Below, one piece after another: positions 13,201-25,200 of a DNA stretch of 41,037 bases. Source of the stretch: Helochares maculicollis. Taxonomy: Eukaryota; Arthropoda; Insecta; Coleoptera; Hydrophilidae. How positions within the stretch are numbered: the stretch's first letter is position 1; each line of letters begins with the position of its first letter. The notes beneath the pieces were generated by a model. It worked only from the letters and a program-made list of their open reading frames with translations, did not search any database and was not told the origin of the DNA. Location: assembly GCA_033557835.1 (NCBI GenBank), contig JAWQRO010000373.1, positions 1 to 41,037 of the forward strand, in the 5' to 3' direction. A program made the position numbers and the translations under genes.

Positions 13201-16200
13201 TTTGGTAGGAATGAAAAGCGCCAAATGTTTAATCGTAAACTAACAATCAGTTTTAAAACCACAAAAACTAATTTGCTTTTGTTTCCGAAAAATCTTAAAA
13301 ATAACCATATAAAGTTAATGAGTGCGTGTGAGTTCCGTTATTACACGATTCACCTGTTGACTTCCGGTAATTTTAACTTCCCCTGCAGACGGTGAGATCA
13401 TTATCGCTTTGGCTAATACAAGCGTCGCGCTTGCTCTTCTGAATTGCGTGCTTTACATATTAAATATAATCAGTTCGTATTGGCACTAAAACCAGATCAC
13501 GCATTATTCTACCCAGTGGAATGCAGTAGCTACATATCTTGACTTGTAGCTATTTTATGCATTTAAAAGTTTACATGCGTTTGTGGTCACAACCGACCGA
13601 CCTTTTATACCCACATAGCGGCTTGAGGTGTTATAACAATTTAAAATAAAACAACTAAGATACGGAGAACTTTCACGGAGGATATCTTAGTGAGGCAGAT
13701 TGATAGACTTACTAAAGATTTGCACCGCAGTCACTCTCTAAGCTATTCAGTAGCGGTAGGCAGATTTTATTTCCTATATTAGTTGTATTCGATTGATATT
13801 GGCATCCTTTCTTTAAATGAACTCACTTATTATAGTTTTATAAGAAATTGCAATCAGTAGTCGACACTAGATACAAGAGATTTGTTAAAATCAAATTGCA
13901 GTTAAAAACCAACCAACAGATAGAATTAATGCATTTTGAACAGGATGAAAAGGCGTAATTTAGCTTTAATGTGTCATGATCATAAAATTAATAATCGCTT
14001 TGTATAAGGGATTTTCAAGTGGAACAGTTGTTAGGAGGTTATTACACGCATCACTAAGTGATAGGTAAACATAAACAGTAGATGTAGATTATCGATGTTC
14101 AAATTAAATTGTTATGAGATACGTTATACCGTGTTATGATTTTTCTTACAAAACAGCCAGTATTTGTCATTGTATTTGCATTAGAATCGTATTCACTATA
14201 ATGATTATCTGCAATTTCAGTGGCATATCACAGATAAAACTATTATACTATATATCGATCGAACGGAATCCGTGACGAATCCGTAAATTTTCCCAAAGAA
14301 ATTGCGACAATTTATTTTTCAAGTTTTCTATCCCGACCTAATAAATGAGTTTTAGGGTCTTAATGAGTTTTGAACAGTGTGCAATGCCACAGCACGTGTC
14401 GTTACGCCAAACACGCGTTACGTTTATTCGGGCACGTGACTTAGTACCCCCTTTTTAATTCACAATTCATACGGGATTATCACTAAAATTAATGGCTAAG
14501 GGTTTTTTATGGTAATTTTTGTGATCCCATGAATTTTCTTAAGCGAATCCTTTCGCTACTTTGTATCATAGATTTTTCAGTTTAGCTCTTAGGATTTACA
14601 ATAAGAGGCTAATTTAATGACAACTAAATTTAGTTGTAATTCCCATTAAAGAATTTTGTATATGGTTATAAATTTTTTCAATGTGTTTTTTTCTTTTTAG
14701 GATTGTTAGAAATAAAGCTGCGGAAAAAGCAAAACACGCACATCAAGTTGCAACTAGTGGTGGATCAGGAACGGGAACTGCCACTGGTGGACCAGTATCT
14801 GTGATAGCACATGCACCTGCCACTCAACTCTCAGAGCCAAGGTCTGGAGCCTATAGTATAAATGGTATTTTAGGACTTCAGCATGACCCCAATGGAAATA
14901 GTATAAAACGGAAAAGAATTGACGACCATGGTAAGTTTTAGCAATATTTCACCGCACATTAGTGTTTCAGAATATCAATCTAACCGTTTAATAGATTGTT
15001 TGCTAATTTTTCTTCATTAAATTTATAAACAAGTCCTGGCGTATTTAGAATTCACTGGCTACATTTTACATCTAATACACTATAGAAAATATAGTGTATA
15101 TTTATCGTCTAACGATTTTTAAAAATATATATCTTCAGATTTTGAAGAATCTTCACTTTTATAATGGCTTTTAAATAATAGAACTTTTAAAGCTGCTTAT
15201 AAATTTAATTATAATAGTTTGTTATTAAGTAAACCGTAAAAACATGACAGAAACTCACCAGTAATTGGATATTTTGCTACACCAAATAATTCTAACTAAA
15301 TCAGAAAGCCAGAAGTAGGACTTATAAATATATTTTTTGTCTTTAATACATTACATCTATACCAATTACACATTTATTTTTTTAAATCTTATCAACATTA
15401 TCAAACAGGATATGATCATTTTTAAGTTGAAATCTAGATTTTAGAGAACAATTAAATTATTGGGACATTACCGATTTCTTATAACTATATTTAAATTTTT
15501 TGCTACAAATACAAGATAGTGGACTTTATTTATATAATATTTTTAAGTGCTCCTTAAAATATGAATAGCAAAATTCTTTTAAATTTTAGTGGGAAATAAG
15601 ATTCACACTAGAATTAAAAAGTTGAGAGATATAAAACATAAACCGCCAATACTTTTATGGTATACATGTGTGCGTGCAGGAATGTTGAGTGGAGACACCC
15701 TAGATTTTTATGTTTTTCAATACCATGAGCATTACTAAAAACATAAACTTTAACGACCACTTTTTAACTAGATACTTGATAGTTAAAAGTCAACTCGATA
15801 AAATAGCATTGTATAAGTTTGCATTAGTTTTGATTCCTAGATTAGATTTAAGTATTCTTGTAAGTAGGAGAAATAATCTTCGCCTATTCAAAATACTGTA
15901 AACGAATAAATGTTCCCATATGGAAATGACATTTAGTTGTTCCAATGTGCCCTTTATAGATTTTCCACCCTTATAGAACACTTTTCAAACATATTCTTTT
16001 GTCTATTACTGCCCAATCGAATATTGACTACAATATAACTTAAATTGAATAGACTGATTTCTTAGCAAACGCTCATTATTACCAATTACTTAATTGAAGC
16101 CTGTCATCAGTTCACTTCACCACTAAATGAAAGCGTCAATAATTGTGAATTTGGAAAATTAAAAAGGATTTTGAGTAGTAAATCGCATACGAATGTTTTA

Positions 16201-19200
16201 TTGCGAAGAGAAAAAGACAGGGAATATTTATTTGGACGATTGGACGTAGGGCTGTGTTATTGCGATTATATTGACTGGTCCATAGGGAGTAGTAAGGGTA
16301 CATTTGAAATAAATCGACTGGAGTGTTGTAGTCAAGCATTGTTATGTTAGTGTTGACCATTTCAGAACCCTCTAAAGCGAATTCAATTTCATATAGTTCA
16401 TTTAATATATCAGATGAATATGTGGTTTTTTTCTACAAACTTCAGAACTCAATTTACGTTTCGTTTGCAATATTTATACATCTATGTGACTTAAATATTG
16501 AATAAGTAAGAGCTATGCCTTTAAATTCATAATATCATTGCATATTGTCAAAACATTGTTTTTGTGGCTTTCTGTGTTAATATTAATTTTAATTCTAAAT
16601 AGTTTCAGATTCATATTTCACTGGCCGAAATAATAGAACGTTTGCTATTATTCGAGTGTGCATTGTTTGGTAATGCTAGAATGTTCTTGAACGGTTAACT
16701 AGACAATACGCTTTGAGATGGGTGAATTTGCCTAACCGGAACTGTATTTCCTGAAGTGTGGAACGTAGTCCCTAGTGTGGGTCTAAATGCTCCCATATTG
16801 TTTCGCGTCTGCTATTGAAATAATCTTTAATTGTTATACAATTCTATTTACAATTGTTAGAGCCTCGTCAAACATCTGCTTGTCTAAAAGAGGTCATCGT
16901 CAAACATTGATGTCAGTGTATGCTTATAGATGCAATTCCTAATTTTTAGTTGAAAATAAGAATGGAAACACCTATGTCTAGGCAACCATTAGAATTGCAA
17001 TTTATTTCATAATACGTGCACAATTCAAAATAACAAAGTTTACTGGTGAATTATTTTAATTGGTTGGTCGTTCGACCGCTGCAGCGCTCCGGTCGCATTA
17101 GAATCTGGAAAGCTCTAGGGAACCATTCCAATCTATTGAGAGTTCAAGTGTCGATCTATTCGATGTCCCGTTTCGTTAATCCAATATATGGGATGCATTT
17201 TAAGCTTTAATATTCCAATTTCATCCACCTAATTAACGGTCTTTAATTTATTAGTAGTTTGAATCTAATTCTAGTAATCTTTTAGACAGAGCCTATTAAT
17301 CCCACATAAATATGTTACGCTTCAATAATAGCTTAAGTATGAAGTCTCCAGCATGATTTAGTAAATTGGAGTTTGGAAAAACTATTCATGTGATGAGTAG
17401 CCGATTACAGCAGAATATCTAAAATTTCTATTTGTGTCGACGAAAAGGAGGCAAAGAAGGTTTTGGAAGCGTTTGTTTCCTAAGATGATGATGAAACGTG
17501 GAAAACGAGTAGAAACTGGATCCGGAAGCGAATTAATCTCTCAAAACGTTTTACGAACAAGATAATTCGCCGCAAGTAGAGACCAAAGCAAACTTAAATT
17601 TGGCTTAATTCGCATCAGCGTGAAACAGGCGAGATCGGTCTGGCGACCCACCCGCATCTTCCCCGACCAATCAGCGCCGGTGCAAGCGTTATGAAGACAT
17701 CACGCTCGTTGCTACGCGACCGCGGATCCCCCACAGCCGTCCAGATGAACAGCCGCCGCCACATCGCCCACCGCTACTGCCGCAACCACCAGCCAAACTC
17801 AACGTACCTAACTCGTTGGATTTTGTTTTATTGGCCGTAATTAACTATTGATCATCCTTGTATATGATGTTAGTATCATGTGTGGAAACTGATGATGGCA
17901 GAATGCTCTGTAACATGGGCATTCGTCGAGGAATTTCACCACGTGCTTTATGAGGCCGCCCGTCGCAACGCCGATGCCCAAGCCAACAGTGAAAGCTTCG
18001 AATTCGAAAGGAAGGAATGCTTTAAATTTTAATCGTTCAGTCTAAAAGTTTTGCTGCAACCTCCGCTCATTGTCTTGTCCAAGATCGATGAATGTGTGCT
18101 GCACAAAATCCATTGAAATACTTTATATCTAAGGTCTGAAAACGCTTTGCTTAAAAACTATTCCGACGTTTAAGTTTATAGAATCGCAACAATTTAAAGC
18201 TTTTATTTATCTTTTCCATTATATTTTTTTTTACTTTCAAAGACTCCTTTAAGTAAGATATTAACATTTGTTATTAATTATTAGCTAGAAAGTTTTCATT
18301 AAGGAACGAGTGAAACATTATTATTTCAAAGCATATAAAATTTCAAAAAAAAATCTCTTTTCTACACTCTTGTACACGGTACACATACAACATAATAAAA
18401 TTGTAAAATCACAGGATCAAGAAATAACCGTTTTAGCGTAAAAAAACAAATCGTTAGAATGAAATATAAAAGAATACATTCGTTTATTAATAGTCACTCC
18501 TGCTGGAATCAGGGTAAAAATATTCTCCTAGAATCAATCTTCAATGCATCAAAAATCATGATTCAATATAAAAATCTCGACAATTTTGGATAAAAAATTA
18601 CCAATGTCATGATAAAGATTTTAGCTTTTAAAAACACTATTATTCAAACTTTTATTGCAGCTACTACAAACACGTTTAGAATTTTAGAGAAGCAAAATCG
18701 CAATGTTTCTGGATAATTCGAAATTTCAGAATGAAACTGACAATTATTAAGGATGAAATTATCAGTGTAAAAAATTGAAGGTTATGCGATCAAATTTAAT
18801 AAATTGGAAACAATAAGTCAAATAATCTAGATTGAGATTTTAAAAGTACTCTCCCAAACTATAAAATTAGACATAATACTCAAAAATTCAAGGATCGCAA
18901 CTTTTAAATAGAAAGAGTCAAAAATCTAGGATGGAATATTCAAATTCACAATAATAAAGAACTGCAGTATTTAAATCCTAGCTGACAGGTCTTTTATTTC
19001 ACAATCGAAAAGGAAGTCATTATGACAATGTAGTTATTGTTCCGGAATAACAGTTTCCATGATTAAATATTTATGGTTTTGGCATAAAAACTTAAGAATT
19101 TAGAATGACGTATTCTAACTTTAAGGAAATATACTTACATTTTAAAAATAAGCGATAGATAAACAACTGCATCAATAAATTAAAGTGCTAAATTTTTGGC

Positions 19201-22200
19201 AAACAAATTCATAAAGATCCTGGACATAAGACTTACAATTACAAATAATCTATTATAAATTCTGAGACATTTATATTCAGTGTTACTATGGTGTTTATGG
19301 AGAATATTGGCAAGTTGGTAGGTTTGAAACAGTTAGAAAAAATGCTCGATACTTAATTCCAAAAGAATATGTTAAGAAAACAATTAAATGGCAATTACGA
19401 ACTATAAAAAATATTCTGAATCATGACACTAACAAGCACCCATATAGCTTATCGTGGTCAAAATGGATTCTATTTCTTCTCTTTACTTTTTATACTTGAC
19501 TTTGCTCTTTTATAGAACAATTTATACAGAAAATAAAGTCATCAAAATTTGAAGGACCATCAAATATCGAGATCGAACTTTGTCATAATCGCAATGCCGT
19601 CCTTCGTATAGTAAGACGAGATACGAAATCAGTTAATAAATAAAAAACAAATTATAACCACGACAAATGCTTTGTACTAGAAATAAGAAGGATGTATGAA
19701 AAAACTGTTTTATAATTTGCCTACGGGACGAGTTACACCCTCTACCTGTAGAGAATATTTTTGTAATCATTGTGGACTGAAAGTTATTGAAAAATGTCCT
19801 GCTAAAAAAGTTTAGTATGCGTTTTTCGCATATGTAAAGTTCAGAGGGGTCTTTGTATGCGATCATTTGATAGCCAGTATTTGTCCAATATCGTATACAA
19901 CTCGCGAACACATGCACTATTATAAAACTTCACGCTTAGTGAGTAACTATGGGTATAATCTATTCCTGGTCGTGGACCGTGAGATTTATAAATTTATATT
20001 TTGACAATTTCATACATCAATTTAGGGGAGTTATTTATGATTAAACAATGATTGACTTTAGGATAGGGTGCTCTTATTTTAAACGATGAGTTAGGGTATC
20101 CGATTGCAGTTGATTGCGCTCCATAAAAAGGATAATTAAACAAGTGACAAAGGGTGGAGACATAGCTACATATAATTTCAAAGTTCTAGTACTAACGAAG
20201 TAAGTTAAGTTATTAATCCTGCTTTATATTTCGTTCAACTAAATTGTTGTTTTAGTTCTATCAAAAAGATGATTTTAGTTGAATAACCAAAAGTACAAAC
20301 TTAACCTTATAAAGTTCATGGTCCTGAACTTAGAACTTAGATTTAGTTTTTATTTAAAAAAATAATTGCATCTTTTGTGTAAATTTTTATAAAAAAGTTA
20401 TAGTTGTTTTAGATAAATTTCTGGTTAAGTAAATCCACATATACAAAGAGCTATTTTACAGGCATAATCAATAGACTGTAGATGTTTTCGAAATTTTTAT
20501 ATTATCTTCAAGTCGCTATGTGAGATGCCATTAACAAGTTGACATAAATTTTCTTTATCGTATACAATAAAAAACAACATTTTTCGGACTACGAAAATCA
20601 ATGCATATACATAAATAGGTAAATATATCAAATATGCAAACTAGCAAGGAAACTATTCGGTTGGCAACTAAGTAATTGCGGTTTTCATTCATAGATGGCT
20701 TCACTTGAATTTTTAGGTTTGCAGACGTAGTACAAATGTAAAATACATTTTGCTATTTGATAGTTTGACATTTTCGTCATATTATGCTTTTTTTATTTCC
20801 GCAAAGGGAAAAAGGCATCGCAAGTTCATAAAAAGTTATGAACTGTTTATGGTAATTTTTAACTCAAAGATGAAAAACGCTCTGGTCGTCCAGTTGAAGT
20901 TGATGACGTCCTAATCAAAGCAATAATCGATTTAGATCGTCACAGTACAACATATGAGATTGCAGAGAAGCTTCATGTATCACATACATGAATTGAAAAT
21001 CACTTAATACAACTAGGTTATGTTAAAAAACTCGATACATGGGTTCCTCACAAACTGAAAGAAGCACATTTAATGCAACGCATTAACAGCTGCGATTTGC
21101 TAAAGAAACGTAATGAAAATGATCCATTTTTAAAACGACTGATAACTGGCGATGGAAAATGGGTTTACAACAATATCAAGAGGAAAAGATCGTGGAGCAG
21201 GCCAGGTGAATCAACTCAAACAACATCCAAAGCTGATATTTATCAAAAGAAGGTTTTGGTATTCGTTTGTTGGAATTACAAAGGAATTGTCTACTTTGAA
21301 CTCTTACAACTCAACCTAACGATCAATTTTGATGTCTACATTGAACAACTAATGACATTAAATAATGCAGTTGAAGAAAAGCGGCCCGAATTGACAAATC
21401 GAAAAAGTGTTGTATTCCATCATGACAAAGCAAGGCCACACACATTTTTGGTCACTCGGCAAAAATTATTGGAGCTTGGTTGGGATGCTTTGCTGCATCC
21501 ACCATATAGTCCTGACCTTACCCGATCTGATTACTTTTTGTTTCGATCTGTACAAAACTCCTTGAATGGTAAAAAATTCAATAATGATGATGGTGTCAAA
21601 TTGTACCTGGTTCAGTTTTTTTGCTAATAAAACCCAGAAGTTTTATGAACGTGGGATTATGATGCTGCCTGAAAGATGGCAAAAGGTCGTTGATCAAATT
21701 GGGCAATACATACAGAATAAAGTTATTTAGTTCCATGAAAAAAATGTCTTTGATTTTCTTTAAAAAAATCGGCAATTACTTAGTTGCCAACCCAATATAT
21801 GTAAACATTTTCTATTACTGAGGAAATTATTTGATGCATAGAATTTACGCTAAATTTTTAATTGCGTTCTATGAAAAAGTATGCTTAACTAAAGAGAAAC
21901 CATAAATTATGCTTTCTTTTAGCACTCAACCGTATTTATAGCAAATTAATTAAATTTTTATTACACTTGATATTAAAATGTTTTGAAAAATTACCGTCCC
22001 ATTAAAAGTAATATTTTTGCTCTATAAAGCACACCATCACCATAATAGTTTTTGCTGTACATTCTTCTAGACATCATTATATGGATATAAGAATTAATAT
22101 AATTAACTTTTAAAACACATTCTTTGCGGTATAAAGTTTTACAATATTTCTTCCTTATTTTGCAAGCAAATCTCAATTTGAGAATAGAACTTAAAATTAT

Positions 22201-25200
22201 ATACTTGGAGCTGTTTCCATATAATATTTGGATCGTCCAAAGAGCATACATCACAGTTCTTAATATATATTATCATTGATGTTAGTACACTTATATTTAA
22301 TTCTCAAGATATTGCAATCTAAGCACAGTTTTTTATAACCTATTGACTGTTCTGATGCAAATAGTTAGAAATTTTTTGTAACCTAAATAAAACTAAAACA
22401 AGAATATATCACAAATGAACCAGTGAAATTAATTGTCGAAATTTTAATTTCTATAGTAGAACTGACCCCCAGTAGTTCTTCATATTAAACAAATGTCATC
22501 TCCGAACTGTAAGTTGCAAGTTTAGCGCAACATCCCCAACTGCAAACATAGATTTCGGTGAATACTATAAACCTACATGTCCCACAGGTCGAATTATTAC
22601 CCAATGTTAATCAATTAATCACGACAACAATGATGTCATGGGATGAGTGATGGCTAATCACTAAGTTACTAACTATTGTAACGACTTGCATGGTCCAGTG
22701 GCTATCACATTAGCAACATACTGTGAAATACGATCCTCCTGCGTTAAAGATGTACTGTTCCACGTTATGACAAATCTTGTCTCCGTGTTGATTGATTTAC
22801 ACTCACTTTTATTGTTTAATTACTCGCAACATATAAAACTAGTCACATTATATTGTCGTAAAGCTGGTTTTATTGCGATATGTAATACGCAGGTGTTTGC
22901 AATAATTCCAAAAATAAGATCGAAGAGAAATAAAAATTATGCACGTTTAGAATAATAATGTGCATATTGTGCGAGAAAAAAGTTTGCAGGCGCAAGACAG
23001 ACTACGGAGAGGAAACACCGAAAAGTTAATGAGTAACATTTGACCGGAACCGGGACTTAACCGGATTTCTACCCAGTATTATCCTTTGTCTTAAGTTCAT
23101 GGCTAGCGTTGCTGTCCACGGACCCTTAGTTGAGAAACTACTTGCTTCTTTAGTTAAGACAATTACCGTAGCTATTCTAAGGCAACCATTGTGGGATTTA
23201 GTATCCTGCTCGTAAATCCTGTAAACAGCTAAACAAAGATAGTAGGAAAACTTTTCAAATTTTAATTTATTTCCTGTCACGCTTTTTTTGTTTTATTGGC
23301 GAAGTAAAAAGCATAGTTTTTTAATTCAAAATTTCCTGATATTTAGAATTGAAATTTTTTATGTATTGACCACCTTAACGGGTATATGCGATTTTCACTG
23401 AGAGTATTGATTTCACTTCCGTAGTAAACGTTTTTTCTAATGACTTTGTTAATTATGTTTTCAATCACAACAAAATAGATAAATTTAATTCTCTATTCAT
23501 ATCGAAATGGACGTTTATTAAACAAGTTTAATACATAATGAAATCAATGGAGAATTCTATATTAATTTCAATTATGGGCAGCTATTCAAATTCTTGTTAA
23601 TAAAACAATGCATATTGTGGGTCGATTCTGAAATAACCAAGTAAATAACATTTTAGTCGGGACCGCTATTCGCGCAAATCTGATGGGATTTTCGATTGGA
23701 CATTGTTCATATCCGAATGGAAAACAAAGTGGAAATAGTGGGCGGGAGTAAATAGGTTGTGTTGAGATAATGAAGAGGGCGCTGTCCACTCTAGTTAAAT
23801 CTGTTGTAAAGTCGCCGTTATTTTGTATCCCCCGAGAGTACATCCATCGTGGAGCATTCTCCAATTTCTATGCTCCTTTGTTATCTAAGTGCTGGTTGTT
23901 TAAGGTACAATGATTTCCACAAAAAATTAAATGACAATTCCCAAAATCAACTAATATTAAGTATAAAAATAATGTTTGTGCTAAAAATATTTCTTTTTAT
24001 CGGTATTCACTTTAAAGTTAACAAAAATAGAATGCAGACAAACGGCTCCCACATAAGTAACATTAGATTTCAGCGTATAACACACTACCCTTCATTTTTC
24101 GTAGTGCCCACATTCTAATTGGTCACTTCTGTTATGTCATTAGTCCATTATACTAATGAATTCTAGAATTAGTTAGCCGTTAATGCCGTGAAATCACGGA
24201 AATAAGCAGGATTGTTTTGATGTAGCTACAAAACAGGTTCGTGTACCTTGCTAATTAGAGCCCTAATTTTAGCGTTTAACGGGAGGCCTAATAAGAGTGA
24301 TGTGAAGGCGCCTTGCGTTAATTTATCCGTGTAACCTCAAACTGCTCCTTCGCCAGGACTGCGCGAAGCAATCAACAGAGAGAAGTGCTGTCCTTTTGCG
24401 CTGGCGGAACGGAGTCTTCCAAATAGAAATAGTTCAGTGATTTCATATTTAGATTAAGTCGATTTATCTTCCATGAAGAATGACGACGAAGAATAATTAT
24501 ATTTGTAATCGTTATAAATGCGCATATTTTACCATTCCATTCATTGATTTATTGATCCATTCTCTTAAGCCCGTAATTCATCGACCACTATAAATATATT
24601 GTCTCAAAGTATTTTATGACGAATTGCTGTTTCCCAAAAAAATTAATAACCAATTGAATTGCAATTTCTTTTATAGAATTGCTTATTAATTTTGCAATAA
24701 AGTATTGCTTATATTGTTCATCTAATATCGTGTTTTGTTGTTGGCACAGATATTATTTTGAAAAATAATACAATTTATGCTTTATTCAGGATGCTAATAT
24801 AAATACACATGCAGCATGGTCATATTTATCCAATCGGGCTAAGCTACGTTTTAAAAGAGTTGGCAATATATTGTCATTACATATAAATTAATAATTATTT
24901 TCTTTGCAGAGAACTACTTTGTAATGAGCGCCTCGTATTTGCAAAGTCTGGCGCTGGTTCTTTTTTTTCAGATCTTTATTACGTATCCATGAGATAAGAA
25001 AACTAATTGTGACATTTTTTATGTGAATTTTGTCATTTACGACATAAAAGTATTTTTCACTGCATTTTCTATTGTATCATTTTGTGTGCAAATATTCAGA
25101 ATTAAATACGTGTTTTTGGTTGCAGATGAAAATAGAGATATCAACGGACATCCGGAGGATGACCTGAAAAGACAAAGATCGCAATATAATGGTGACCAGC

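Larger units (their letters stand above)
4236..14700 (+). other. sv: Large Pax2/5/8 intron (10.5 kb) inside the paired domain
   Basis: Donor GTAAGT at 4236; acceptor TTCTTTTTAG at 14691-14700. Mostly AT-rich with no recognisable coding exon. Several islands stand out by higher GC and low repeat content: about 5480-5620, 5990-6560, 6890-7090, 11330-11800, 12540-12690 and 14390-14440; these are listed separately. A (CT)6 run is at 11824-11835. An A-rich asymmetric block is at about 13140-13310. Stretches 7300-11300 and 12700-14380 otherwise show nothing I can name. Confidence 0.9.
20656..21795 (+). mobile_element. Decayed mariner-family DNA transposon
   Basis: 1140 bp element flanked by TA dinucleotides (20654-20655 and 21796-21797), the expected mariner target duplication. 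Terminal inverted repeats carry the core GGCAACTAAGTAATTGC at the left end and its reverse complement at the right end. Inside is a broken mariner transposase on the plus strand. Full-length mariners are about 1.25-1.3 kb, so roughly 0.1 kb is missing, consistent with the internal loss seen in the N-terminal coding part. It sits in a Pax2/5/8 intron in the same orientation as the gene. Confidence 0.95.
14931..25125 (+). other. sv: Large Pax2/5/8 intron (10.2 kb) after the octapeptide exon
   Basis: Donor GTAAGT at 14931; acceptor GGTTGCAG at 25118-25125. Contains a decayed mariner element (20656-21795), an A-rich asymmetric block (about 18400-19560), and GC-richer islands at about 16730-16800, 17050-17130, 17560-18010 and 24180-24430. 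No additional Pax exon was recognised. In Drosophila the sparkling cone-cell enhancer is in an intron of this gene (intron 4), so this intron or the preceding one may be its counterpart; that is inference. The rest (14931-16380, 19600-20650, 21800-24170, 24450-25100) shows only AT-rich sequence with short chance ORFs. Confidence 0.9.

Noticed and set aside
25023..25125. Upstream extension of the exon at 25126 to an ATG at 25023
   Set aside because: The stretch is T-rich with hydrophobic codons and ends in a good acceptor (GGTTGCAG) in the correct phase, so it is intron.
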